DNA of 64,000 nucleotides from Nocardioides sp. URHA0032 (GTDB lineage Bacteria > Actinomycetota > Actinomycetes > Propionibacteriales > Nocardioidaceae), in NCBI RefSeq assembly GCF_000620645.1, contig NZ_KK211159.1:186001-250000 (forward strand), given 5' to 3'. Of the stretch, positions 38,137-48,587 are shown in pieces. The position numbers and the translations under genes were made by a program. Numbering within the stretch: position 1 is the stretch's first letter; each line of letters opens with the position of its first letter. The notes beneath the pieces are model-generated. The model did no database searches. It was not told the DNA's origin and saw only the letters and a program-made list of their open reading frames with translations.

Positions 38137-39208
38137 GGTCCTCCGCGGGCAGGGCGTCGTCCTTGTTCGAGATGAGTGGTCTCAGCCAGCGGGTGTCCGG
38201 GTCGGCGTCGACCAGCAGTGCCTTCGCGAACAGCGTCAACGGGATCGCGAGCAGTGCGCCGAGCGGCCCGATCACCCAGGTCCAGAAGACCAGCGAGAAG
38301 AAGCTGAGGGTCGTCGACAGGCCCACGGCGTCGCCGACCACCTTGGGCTGGATCACCGACTGGATCACGACGTTCAGCACGCAGTACGCGGCGATCACCG
38401 CGAGCATCAGGCTCGGTCCGCCCTCGAGCAGCGCGAGGATCGCGGGCGGGATCAGGCCGATCACGAAGCCGATGTTGGGGATGTAGTTGGTGATGAAGGC
38501 CAGCAGGCCCCACGTGAGCGCCAGCGGTACGCCGAGCAGCGCGAGGGCGATGGTGTCGAGCACCGCGACGATCAGGCCGAACACGGTCGAGACGCCGAGG
38601 TAGCGACGGGTCCCGTGGGCGAACTCCTCGAGCGCCTCGACCACCTGCGGCTTCGATGCCCGCGCGCGCTGCAGCTGCCGGGGGAACGAGCTCCCGTCGA
38701 CGGTCATGAACAGCACCAGCGACAGGATGAAGAAGAGGTTCGACACCAGCCCGAGCAGGTCACCGAGCAGGTCCCCCACGAACCCGCCGAGTGCCTCGAA
38801 GTCGAACGACGAGCCCAGCTCGTCGATCTGCGCCTGGTCGACGCCCAGGTCGCTGAGCCACCCGGTGAGGTCGTCGACGCGCTGGTGGAACGCGTCCGTG
38901 TACGACGGCAGGATCGCGGCGAACCGGGCGACGGACACCACCACCGCCACGGCCAGCGCCACGATCAGCAGGTACACGGCCGCGATGCAGATCGCGGACG
39001 CGACCCACGAGGGCATCCAGCGGTCGAGCCAGTAGCGGAGCGGGTGCGCGAGCACCGTGAGCACCAGCGCCAGGAAGGTCGGCGCCAGGATCGAGGAGAT
39101 CCCGTGCATCCCCGCGACGACGACGACGCCCGCCGCCAGCCCGACCAGGACGAGCACGCCCCGGGGCAGTCCGGGCACGGCCCGGGCGGAGGAGGTCGCC
39201 ACGTCCAC
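38120..39208 (-). CDS. AI-2E family (TqsA/PerM-like) membrane transporter
   Basis: The 362-residue protein has about eight helices with a central soluble insert (around residues 105-160). Family motifs include GLLAFITNYIPNIGFVIGLIPPA and IQPKVVGDAVGLSTTLSFFSLVFWTWVIGP. Members export autoinducer-2 or act as Na+/H+ antiporters; the substrate here cannot be told. The start is GTG. Confidence 0.9.
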   Translation of the reverse strand: MDVATSSARAVPGLPRGVLVLVGLAAGVVVVAGMHGISSILAPTFLALVLTVLAHPLRYWLDRWMPSWVASAICIAAVYLLIVALAVAVVVSVARFAAILPSYTDAFHQRVDDLTGWLSDLGVDQAQIDELGSSFDFEALGGFVGDLLGDLLGLVSNLFFILSLVLFMTVDGSSFPRQLQRARASKPQVVEALEEFAHGTRRYLGVSTVFGLIVAVLDTIALALLGVPLALTWGLLAFITNYIPNIGFVIGLIPPAILALLEGGPSLMLAVIAAYCVLNVVIQSVIQPKVVGDAVGLSTTLSFFSLVFWTWVIGPLGALLAIPLTLFAKALLVDADPDTRWLRPLISNKDDALPAEDLSPGS

Positions 39209-39276
39209 ATCGTGCGGGCGCGTTCCCTACGCCGGGCTCACCCGACTCGGGTGACCCTCCGGCGTACGCCCGTCCC

Positions 39277-39282
39277 TAGCGT
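39277..39282 (+). promoter_or_regulatory. TAGCGT -10 box for leaderless cls
   Basis: TAGCGT ends 6 nt before the ATG at 39289 and no ribosome site is present. Confidence 0.55.
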
Positions 39283-39288
39283 GACGTC

Positions 39289-40779
39289 ATGTCCGACTGG
39301 GCGGCCACCCTGGTCGCGATCCTGGGCGCCGCCCTCGTCGTGGCGAACATCGCGATCGTGGTCGCGGCGTTCGTCGTGATCCCCGGGGATCGCCGGCCGC
39401 AGACCGCCATGGCCTGGCTGGTGCTGATCCTCGCGCTGCCGTTCCTCGGCTTCCTCCTGTTCCTGCTGTTCGGCCGCACGACGGTCGGCCGCAAGCGGCG
39501 CGGACAGCAGGAGGAGGTGAACGCCGCGATCCTGGCGGCCGCACACCTCGAGGACATCGAGGACCACGCCGAGCGGCTGCGGCTGCCGCCCCTGGTGCAG
39601 AGCTTCGCGAAGCTCAACCGACGGCTCGGGGTGCTGCCGCTGAGCTTCGGGAACACCGTGGAGCTGGTCGAGGACTACCAGGCCCAGATCGACGCGATGA
39701 CGCGCGAGGTCGCCACGGCCACCGACTACGTGCACGTCCAGTTCTACATCTCGGCCTGGGACGAGGTCACCGGGCCGTTCTTCGAGGAGCTGGTGCGCGC
39801 CACGGAGCGCGGGGTCACCGTGCGGTTCCTCTTCGACCACCTCGGCTCCCGCGGCATCCCCGGCTACCAGGACTTCGTGAAGAGGCTCGACGCCACGAAG
39901 ATCCGGTGGACGCCGATGCTGCCGATCCGGCCGTTCAAGGGCGAGATCCGCAGGCCCGACCTGCGCAACCACCGCAAGATCCTGGTCGTCGACGGCCGGG
40001 TCGCCTTCAGCGGCTCGCAGAACCTCATCGAGGCCTGCTACGACAAGCCGAAGAACCAGCAGCTCGGCCGGGCGTGGGTCGAGCTGATCGCCCGGATCGA
40101 GGGCCCAGCCGTCCAGGAGCTGAACGTCGTCTTCGCGACCGACTGGTTCACCGAGACCGGGGAGAACCTGCAGGGCCTGGTCGCCGCCGTACCGCCACCC
40201 CCGACCGACCGCCCGGGTGCGCTCACCGGCGTCGGCGTCCAGGTGGTGCCGAGCGGCCCGGGGTTCGCGACCGAGAACAACCTGCGGCTGTTCAACAGCA
40301 TGCTGTACTCCGCCGAGCGTCGGCTCTCGCTGACGAGCCCGTACTTCGTGCCGGATGACTCGCTGCTGTACGCCGTGACGACCGCCGCCCAGCGCGGTGT
40401 CGACGTCGAGCTGTTCGTCAGCGCGACCGCCGACCAGTTCATGGTCGCCCACGCGCAGCGCTCCTACTACGAGGGACTCCTGACCGCCGGGGTGCGGATC
40501 TGGCTCTATCCCGAGCCGTTCGTGCTGCACGCGAAGCACTTCTCGGTCGACGACCGGGTCGCCGTCGTCGGGTCGAGCAACATGGACATGCGCTCGTTCG
40601 CGCTCAACTACGAGGTCGTGATGATGATGACCGGCCCGGAGATCGTGGCCCGGCTCGCCGAGGTCCAGGACACCTACCGCGCCCTGTCGACCGAGCTCAC
40701 CCTTGACGACTGGCAGGGGCGAACCCGCGGGCAGCGGTACGTCGACAACGTGATGCGGCTCACCGCCACCCTGCAGTAG
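39289..40779 (+). CDS. cls: Cardiolipin synthase
   Basis: The 496-residue protein has two N-terminal membrane helices (residues 7-32 and 40-60) and two PLD motifs: NHRKILVVDGRVAFSGSQN near residue 225 and HAKHFSVDDRVAVVGSSNMD near residue 410. These are the hallmarks of bacterial Cls, which joins two phosphatidylglycerols into cardiolipin and glycerol. Length is normal. It diverges from the AI-2E permease. Confidence 0.95.
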   Translation: MSDWAATLVAILGAALVVANIAIVVAAFVVIPGDRRPQTAMAWLVLILALPFLGFLLFLLFGRTTVGRKRRGQQEEVNAAILAAAHLEDIEDHAERLRLPPLVQSFAKLNRRLGVLPLSFGNTVELVEDYQAQIDAMTREVATATDYVHVQFYISAWDEVTGPFFEELVRATERGVTVRFLFDHLGSRGIPGYQDFVKRLDATKIRWTPMLPIRPFKGEIRRPDLRNHRKILVVDGRVAFSGSQNLIEACYDKPKNQQLGRAWVELIARIEGPAVQELNVVFATDWFTETGENLQGLVAAVPPPPTDRPGALTGVGVQVVPSGPGFATENNLRLFNSMLYSAERRLSLTSPYFVPDDSLLYAVTTAAQRGVDVELFVSATADQFMVAHAQRSYYEGLLTAGVRIWLYPEPFVLHAKHFSVDDRVAVVGSSNMDMRSFALNYEVVMMMTGPEIVARLAEVQDTYRALSTELTLDDWQGRTRGQRYVDNVMRLTATLQ

Positions 40780-40796
40780 GCCGGATACTGGCCGGC

Positions 40797-41444
40797 ATGA
40801 CCCAGTCCCGCCGGCGTGCCGCGCTCCTCGTCGTGCTGCTCGCGGTGGTGGTCAACCTGCCCCTCCTGCACAGCTGGTACCAGGACCAGAAGATCGCCTC
40901 GTCCGGCAAGGACGTCACCGCCACCGTCGTCGACGACCGGGTCGTGGACGGCGACCAGTTCTGGCTGTCCTTCACGTTCCCGCAGGACGTCGACCCCGAC
41001 CAGAAGTCCTGGCAGGCCGAGGTGAGCGAGGAGGCGTACGACGACGCGGTCGCCAGCGGCCGGATCACGGTGCGCGTGGCCGACCACGACCCGTCGGCGT
41101 ACCGCGCGGAGGGCACCGTCGACAGCCGGGTCCCGCTGGTCCTCACGCTGGGCGCCGACCTGATCCTGCTGCTGGTCGTGCTGCTGATCTGGCGGTACGG
41201 CGGCCCGCGGCGCGCGCTGCTGCGCGCGGTGGCGCTGGGGGACGTGGAGAGATGCCCACCGGAGACGCTGCTCGAGCGGATCGGCGGGGAGGACTACCTG
41301 ATCAGGGGCGAGGTGCTCGAGCTGGGGGAGGGCACGGTGACCCTAGACCTGGGCAACCGCTCGATCGTCGTGGTGCTCGACGGACACGCGAACCCCGTCG
41401 GCCACCAGCAGGCCGCCCAGGTGCGGGCCCGGCTCGTCAGCTGA
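40797..41444 (+). CDS. Membrane protein of unknown function with two helices
   Basis: The 215-residue protein has a helix at residues 7-25, an extracytoplasmic beta-rich domain, a helix near 120-140 and a cytoplasmic C-terminal domain. I recognise no family. GATACT, 7 nt before the ATG, may be a -10. It follows cls by 17 nt and may be co-transcribed. Confidence 0.75.
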   Translation: MTQSRRRAALLVVLLAVVVNLPLLHSWYQDQKIASSGKDVTATVVDDRVVDGDQFWLSFTFPQDVDPDQKSWQAEVSEEAYDDAVASGRITVRVADHDPSAYRAEGTVDSRVPLVLTLGADLILLLVVLLIWRYGGPRRALLRAVALGDVERCPPETLLERIGGEDYLIRGEVLELGEGTVTLDLGNRSIVVVLDGHANPVGHQQAAQVRARLVS

Positions 41445-41549
41445 GTCGCCGCGCCGTGCCAGCCCGGTGAGGAGCACCCCGACCATCGCGAGGGGTGCGA
41501 GGAGCACGAAGGCCATCAGGGCGAGCAGGACGAGCTGTGGTGCGGACAT
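41343..41549 (-). CDS. Possible small membrane protein
   Basis: A 68-residue frame begins MSAPQLVLLALMAFVLLAPLA, a good membrane helix, then a hydrophilic tail. Codon third positions are mostly G or C. It overlaps the 3' end of the preceding plus-strand gene by 102 bp, which is unusual, so it may not be real. Confidence 0.35.
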   Translation of the reverse strand: MSAPQLVLLALMAFVLLAPLAMVGVLLTGLARRGDSADEPGPHLGGLLVADGVRVSVEHHDDRAVAQV

Positions 41550-41574
41550 GTCACGCAGGTCCCCCGTCGGGGGG

Positions 41575-42075
41575 TCAGCGCAAACCTTCCGGCGGCGTGT
41601 TCTGGACGACACCGAGGACGTCGGGGTCGCCGCACGCCTCGGCGTACGCCGCGATCCGGCCGCGGATCTCCCGGCCCAGCAGCCACCGCCCGATCGGGTC
41701 GGCGGCCGGGCGCAACCAGGACGGGTTCGCCGTCCACGTGTACTTCCAGACCGCCCGGGTGCCGGCGACGCCGTCCCGGGTCTCGGGGGTGAACCGCCAC
41801 CCGCCGCCGAACGACGCGAAGAACCACGGCCCCCTCTCCATCGTCATGCCCACCGAGGTGGGCGGTCGGTACGACACGTAGCGGCTCACCATCGAGGGCC
41901 CGACCCGGGCGCGGGTGTAGGTGCGGACGCCCGCCGCGGGCTGCTCCGCGCCCAGCAGGTGCTGCTTGCGGATGAACGGGTCCCAGCGCAGGCGGACCGC
42001 GCCCGTCGTCTGCGAGACGGCGAACGCGGTGTCGGGCGGCACCGGGACCCACGCCTCGGCCGTCACCTGGGGCAT
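41575..42075 (-). CDS. SRPBCC-fold polyketide cyclase/START-like protein
   Basis: The 166-residue protein has the START-like pattern AWVPVPPDTAFAVSQTTGAVRLRWDPF and MERGPWFFASFGGGWRFTP, with a C-terminal helix WLLGREIRGRIAAYAEAC. Such folds bind hydrophobic ligands. Function is unknown. It diverges from a second SRPBCC gene 60 nt away. Confidence 0.8.
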   Translation of the reverse strand: MPQVTAEAWVPVPPDTAFAVSQTTGAVRLRWDPFIRKQHLLGAEQPAAGVRTYTRARVGPSMVSRYVSYRPPTSVGMTMERGPWFFASFGGGWRFTPETRDGVAGTRAVWKYTWTANPSWLRPAADPIGRWLLGREIRGRIAAYAEACGDPDVLGVVQNTPPEGLR

Positions 42076-42135
42076 GGCACCAGCCTGCCACCGAGCGAGC
42101 ACATCGAATCCTGCCGGGCCGGGTAGGGAGTCGCC

Positions 42136-42612
42136 ATGACCCGCTTCTCCGCCGACACCCGGGCCGAGGCCGTGGTCGCCGCGCACCGCGCCGACATCTG
42201 GGCGGCCCTGACCGACCCGGCGCTGGTCGCCGAGCTCACGCCGTTCGTCCGCCGGATCACCGCCGACGGCGACCACTGGCGCTGGGAGCTGTCCGGGCTC
42301 ACCGTGCTGGGCGTCGGCGTCGCGCCGGCGTTCACCGAGCTGGTGACGTACGACGAGCCGAGCCGGATCGAGTTCCGCCACGACCCGCCCGCCGGCACGA
42401 GCGAGCGGTCGGCGGTCGAGGGGTGGTACTCCCTCGAGGACGCCGAGGGCGGCACCCGCCTGGTCACGGCCCTCGAGATCACCCTGGACCTGCCGCTTCC
42501 ACGGGCGTCCGAGCGCGCGGTGCGCGGCGCCATGAGCCGGGTGATCGACCAGATGGGCGACCGGTTCTCCAGGAACCTGCTCGCGCACCTCGGCGCCGAG
42601 GAGGTCGCGTAG
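42136..42612 (+). CDS. SRPBCC/DUF2505-like lipid-binding-fold protein
   Basis: The 158-residue protein starts with ADTRAEAVVAAHRADIWAALTDPALVAELTPFV, a typical SRPBCC opening, and ends with a long helix DQMGDRFSRNLLAHL. GGGAG lies 5 nt before the ATG. Ligand and role are unknown. It precedes malic enzyme by 56 nt on the same strand. Confidence 0.8.
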   Translation: MTRFSADTRAEAVVAAHRADIWAALTDPALVAELTPFVRRITADGDHWRWELSGLTVLGVGVAPAFTELVTYDEPSRIEFRHDPPAGTSERSAVEGWYSLEDAEGGTRLVTALEITLDLPLPRASERAVRGAMSRVIDQMGDRFSRNLLAHLGAEEVA

Positions 42613-42668
42613 GGACGGCGCACGCGTCCGACTTGCCGGTAACCGACCGGCAGCGAGAGGGTCGGGAC

Positions 42669-44042
<1,374 letters not shown>

Positions 44043-44081
44043 GCGGCCGTCGCGGGCGCCCTGACCCGGTCGGGTCGGCCG

Positions 44082-44831
44082 TCAGCCGCCGCCCTCGCTG
44101 GCGTAGAGCGCCGCGCCGACCACGCCGGCCTTGTTGCGCAGCGTGGCGGGCACGATCTCGGTGTCGAGGTCGAGCAGCGGGAGGAACTCCTCGCTCTCCT
44201 TGCTCACCCCGCCGCCCACGACGAACAGCTCGGGGGAGAACAGCATCTCCAGCGTCCGGTAGTACCTCGTCAGCCGGTTCGCCCAGTGCTCCCACGAGAG
44301 CCCCTCGCGCTCGCGGGCGCTGTTGGCGGCACGCGACTCGGCGTCGTGCCCATCGACCTGGAGGTGACCGAGCTCGGAGTTCGGGACCAGGACGCCGTCG
44401 TGCACCATCGCCGAGCCGATGCCGGTGCCGAGGGTCGTGACGATCACCAGGCCCGAGCGGCCACGCGCGGCGCCGTACCGCACCTCGGCGAGACCGGCGG
44501 CGTCCGCGTCGTTGACGACGTGCACCTCCCGGCCGGTGGCCTCCGTGAGCAGCTTGTCCGCGTCGGTGCCGACCCAGGACTTGTCGATGTTCGCTGCCGA
44601 GTACACGACGCCGTGGCGGACGACGCCGGGCACCGTCACGCCGACCGCGCCCTTGCAGTCGGGGAACTGGGCGAGCAGGTCGACGAACACGTCGCGCACG
44701 TTGTCGGGCGTGGACTTCTCCGGAGTGCGGATGCGAACCCGCTCCCCGGCGAACTCACCGGCGTCGAGGTCGACGGGCGCGCCCTTGATGCCGGTGCCGC
44801 CGAAGTCGATGCCGAAGGGTTGCTCCGTCAT
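44082..44831 (-). CDS. ppgK: Polyphosphate glucokinase
   Basis: The 249-residue ROK-type kinase phosphorylates glucose with polyphosphate or ATP. Motifs are [12 protein letters not shown] (residues 6-17), the family-specific STPDNV, the catalytic [11 protein letters not shown] and [10 protein letters not shown]. Length is normal for actinobacterial PpgK. TAGGTT ends 6 nt before the ATG, so the message is probably leaderless. Confidence 0.95.
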   Translation of the reverse strand: MTEQPFGIDFGGTGIKGAPVDLDAGEFAGERVRIRTPEKSTPDNVRDVFVDLLAQFPDCKGAVGVTVPGVVRHGVVYSAANIDKSWVGTDADKLLTEATGREVHVVNDADAAGLAEVRYGAARGRSGLVIVTTLGTGIGSAMVHDGVLVPNSELGHLQVDGHDAESRAANSAREREGLSWEHWANRLTRYYRTLEMLFSPELFVVGGGVSKESEEFLPLLDLDTEIVPATLRNKAGVVGAALYASEGGG

Positions 44832-44837
44832 GGCGCC

Positions 44838-44843
44838 AACCTA
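44838..44843 (-). promoter_or_regulatory. TAGGTT -10 box for leaderless ppgK
   Basis: TAGGTT on the minus strand is 6 nt before the ppgK ATG. Confidence 0.55.
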
Positions 44844-44861
44844 CGCTCCTGGACTCGCCGC

Positions 44862-44957
44862 ATGGCTGGCGAGGAGACCCGGATGCTGCTCGAGGACGAG
44901 CCGGGCTGGCAGATGAACGCCGACCGCGAGAGGTACCGCGCGCTACTTGGCCGGTGA
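44862..44957 (+). CDS. Possible 31-residue small protein
   Basis: A short frame encodes an acidic peptide, MAGEETRMLLEDEPGWQMN..., ending RYRALLGR. TACGCT at 44842-44847 could be its -10. Its 3' end overlaps the NYN gene by 15 nt. The composition is protein-like, but no family is recognised. Confidence 0.3.
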   Translation: MAGEETRMLLEDEPGWQMNADRERYRALLGR

Positions 44958-45722
44958 GGCCTTCGTGGCCGGGGCGGCCTTCTTCGCCGCCCGCTTGCGC
45001 GGCGCCCGCTGCGAGCGCAACCGGACCCGCGGCTGCCCACCCTCGGGGTGGTCGAGGTCCAGGTAGCTCTGTGCGCCGGCGAGCGCGCTGAGCCGCGGGA
45101 AGCCGTAGTGCCGCGGGTCGAAGGCCGCGTGCGTCTTGCCGAGGTAGGTGCCGACCGCGCCGAGCGGTGCCCAGCCGTCCTCCTGCCCGGTGCTGCGAAC
45201 GGCCGCCTCGAGGATCGTGCGCAGGTCGGGCAGCGAGTCCTCCTCGGCCTCCGCGTCGCTGTCGTCGGGGGTGTCCTGCTCGTCGCGCAGCACCTCGAGG
45301 AAGATGAACTTGTCGCACGCCGCCTGGAGCGAGGCGGGGGTACGCCGCCGGCCGAGGCCGTAGACGGTCTTGCCGGACTCCCGCAGCCGGGTGGCCAGCC
45401 GGGTGAAGTCGCTGTCGCTGGACACGATCGCGAACGCGTCCAGGTTGCCGGAGTACAGCAGGTCCATCGCGTCGATGATCAGCGCGGAGTCCGTCGAGTT
45501 CTTGCCGACCGTGTTCGCGAACTGCTGGACGGGCTGGATCGCGTGCCGCGCCAGCTCGCCCTTCCAGCCGCCGAGCTGTGGGGTCGTCCAGTCGCCGTAC
45601 GCCCGCTTGACCGTCGGTACGCCGTACCGGGCCAGCTCGGCGAGCAGTGCGGCGGAGTGCGAGGAGGACACGTTGTCGGCGTCGATGAGGACGGCGAGGC
45701 GGACGGCGGCGGGCTCGGTCAC
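44943..45722 (-). CDS. NYN-domain (LabA/DUF88) RNase-like protein with OST-HTH/LOTUS domain
   Basis: The 259-residue protein has an N-terminal NYN/PIN-like nuclease domain with the acidic residues LIDADN (12-17), KNSTDSALIIDAMDL and SSDSDFTRL. An OST-HTH/LOTUS-like domain occupies about residues 165-235. A Lys/Ala-rich tail (RKRAAKKAAPATKASPAK) resembles histone-like tails and may bind nucleic acid. NYN proteins are presumed RNases. The start is GTG. Confidence 0.9.
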   Translation of the reverse strand: MTEPAAVRLAVLIDADNVSSSHSAALLAELARYGVPTVKRAYGDWTTPQLGGWKGELARHAIQPVQQFANTVGKNSTDSALIIDAMDLLYSGNLDAFAIVSSDSDFTRLATRLRESGKTVYGLGRRRTPASLQAACDKFIFLEVLRDEQDTPDDSDAEAEEDSLPDLRTILEAAVRSTGQEDGWAPLGAVGTYLGKTHAAFDPRHYGFPRLSALAGAQSYLDLDHPEGGQPRVRLRSQRAPRKRAAKKAAPATKASPAK

Positions 45723-45788
45723 GCCCCACTCCTACCACCTCCGGGTAATCCGGGTGCCGCGCGCCGCGCGAGGTGTCACGCTCGGCAC

Positions 45789-46553
45789 GTGCCCACCCAG
45801 CTCCCCCTGGCGCGCCACCTCGACGGACTCCGCTCCGCGATGGTCGCGTTCGTCCGGTACGCCGACCGCGCCGGCCTGCGCGCGCCGGTGCCGACCTGTC
45901 CCGGGTGGACGGTGCGGGACCTGGTCGCCCACCAGGGCATGGTGCACCGCTGGGCCGCCGGCCTGGTGCGCGGCGAGCGGGACATCGACCCCGACGTGCT
46001 CGAGGCCGCCGGCCAGGAGGAGTCGGACCCGCTGGAGTGGCTGCGCGACGGCGTGATCGAGCTCGCCGACACGCTGACCCGGGCGCCGGCCGACGTGCAG
46101 GCGCCGGTGTTCCTCCATGACGCACCCGCGCCGCGGGAGTTCTGGGCCCGCCGGCAGTGCCACGAGACGACGGTGCACGCGGTCGACGCGCTGTCCGCGG
46201 CGCTCGGCCGGTCACCGGATCCCGCCGAGACGTGGATCGAGGTCGACCTGGCGGTCGACGGGATCGACGAGCTGCTCGGCGGCTTCCTCACCCGGCCGCG
46301 CTCGCGGCTGCGCTGCGAGGAGGAGTCGGTGCTCGTCGTCGCGCCCGACGACGCGCCCGACTGGTGGCGGCTGCGACTGGGCCCGCGCCCGGCCGTCACC
46401 GAGCGGCTCGTCGGCCCGCGCCGCGGCCTCGGCGACGCCGACTGGGTGCTCAACGGCACCGCGGTCGACCTCTACCTCTCCCTCTGGAACCGCTCCGGCC
46501 GGCCCGCGCTCGAGGGGACCTGGCGCGAGCAGGCGGCGGTCACCTGGTCCTGA
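45789..46553 (+). CDS. Maleylpyruvate isomerase family (mycothiol-dependent DinB-fold) protein
   Basis: The 254-residue protein has the metal-binding N-terminal four-helix bundle: CPGWTVRDLVAHQGMVHRWA gives the first His and RRQCHETTVHAVDA the others. A C-terminal domain ends with NGTAVDLYLSLWNR. Many members use mycothiol or bind a metal; the substrate is unknown. The GTG start at 45789 gives the usual family N-terminus. Confidence 0.85.
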   Translation: MPTQLPLARHLDGLRSAMVAFVRYADRAGLRAPVPTCPGWTVRDLVAHQGMVHRWAAGLVRGERDIDPDVLEAAGQEESDPLEWLRDGVIELADTLTRAPADVQAPVFLHDAPAPREFWARRQCHETTVHAVDALSAALGRSPDPAETWIEVDLAVDGIDELLGGFLTRPRSRLRCEEESVLVVAPDDAPDWWRLRLGPRPAVTERLVGPRRGLGDADWVLNGTAVDLYLSLWNRSGRPALEGTWREQAAVTWS

Positions 46554-46597
46554 CCCGATGAGTCCGCGGCGCGGCCCGGGTCAGAGCTGGCCGACGC

Positions 46598-46629
46598 TTG
46601 CTATGCGTGTGTTCAAGTTTGAATAGATG
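46598..46629 (+). promoter_or_regulatory. Putative promoter and operator of the ABC exporter operon
   Basis: TTGCTA (46598-46603) is a plausible -35. TTCAAGTTTGAA (46612-46623) is a palindrome with 5-bp arms and a 2-nt centre in a locally AT-rich patch. A TAGATG-like -10 overlaps its right edge. No dedicated regulator lies next to it. Confidence 0.35.
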
Positions 46630-46648
46630 ACGGATCCAGGGAGTCAGG

Positions 46649-47646
<998 letters not shown>

Positions 47647-47650
<4 letters not shown>

Positions 47651-48408
47651 GCTTCACGCGAGAGAGCACGATCGTGTTCCGGCGGCAGATCCGGATGAAC
47701 CTGCGCAATCCCGCGTGGGTGCTGATCGGGATCATGCAGCCGGTGCTCTACCTGGTGCTGTTCGGCCCGCTGCTCGAGCCGCTGGTGTCGTCGTTCGGCA
47801 CCGGCACCGACAACGCCTACACGTTCCTCGTGCCGGGTCTGCTGGTGCAGCTCGGCATGTTCGGCGCGTTCTTCGCCGGGTTCGGCCTCATCGGCGAGTG
47901 GCGCGAGGGCGTGATCGAGGCCGAGCGGGTGACTCCTGCCAACCGCTCCGCACTGCTCGTCGGCCGGCTGATGCGGGACGTCAGCCAGCTGTTCGTCCAG
48001 GCGGTCATCCTGGTCGCGCTCGGCTACGTGATGGGCCTGCGCGGCTCGTTCGGCGGCATCGTGCTGGGGATCCTGATCACGCTGATCATCGGCGCGGCCT
48101 GCGCGGCCGCCTCGAACGCGCTCGCCCTGACCACCAAGAGCGAGGACGTGATGGCGCCGATCATCAACATCGTGATGATGCCGGTGCTGCTGCTCAGCGG
48201 CATCCTGCTCCCGATGACGATCGGGCCGGAGTGGCTGCAGAACGTCAGCGACCTGATGCCGTTCAAGTACGTCGTCGACGCGGTCCGCGACTCCTTCTCG
48301 GGGAGCTTCGGCACCTCATCGGTCCTCTGGGGCACCGTCTGGGCGGTCGTCCTCGCGGTGCTGGGGACCTGGTGGGGCACCGCGACGTTCCGCAAGGAGA
48401 ACGCCTGA
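47647..48408 (+). CDS. ABC-2 family permease, DrrB type
   Basis: The 253-residue protein has six membrane helices and the ABC-2 pattern: FRRQIRMNLRNPAWVLIGIMQPVLYLVLFGPLL and the C-terminal LLSGILLPMT...WLQNVSDLMPFKYVVDAVR. It forms the channel for the DrrA-like ATPase encoded just upstream, with a 4-nt overlap. Confidence 0.92.
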
Positions 48409-48520
48409 CGGAGACGCGCCAGCCGATCCGTCGATGGTGGTCGAGCGAGCTGCACGGCTGGGCTCTCGACGAGCTCGCCCACCGAGGCAGCCCGGAGGCC
48501 GCTTTACAATTCATCTCCAC

Positions 48521-48558
48521 TTGTCAAGTCGCTTGACATTTCGTACGGTTCTGTCAAG
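48521..48558 (+). promoter_or_regulatory. alkB promoter with TGTCAAG operator repeats
   Basis: A -35 TTGTCA (48521-48526) and -10 TACGGT (48544-48549) are 17 bp apart. TGTCAAG-TCG-CTTGACA (48522-48538) is a perfect inverted repeat covering the -35 and spacer. A third TGTCAAG lies at 48552-48558, at the likely transcript start. This is a good operator candidate for the TetR regulator encoded after alkB. Confidence 0.6.
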
Positions 48559-48587
48559 CAACCGACGAGGCCTACGGAGGCATGGGG

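Noticed and set aside
42616..42668. Riboswitch before malic enzyme
   Set aside because: The 5' region is about 55 nt and shows no recognisable conserved aptamer or hairpin.
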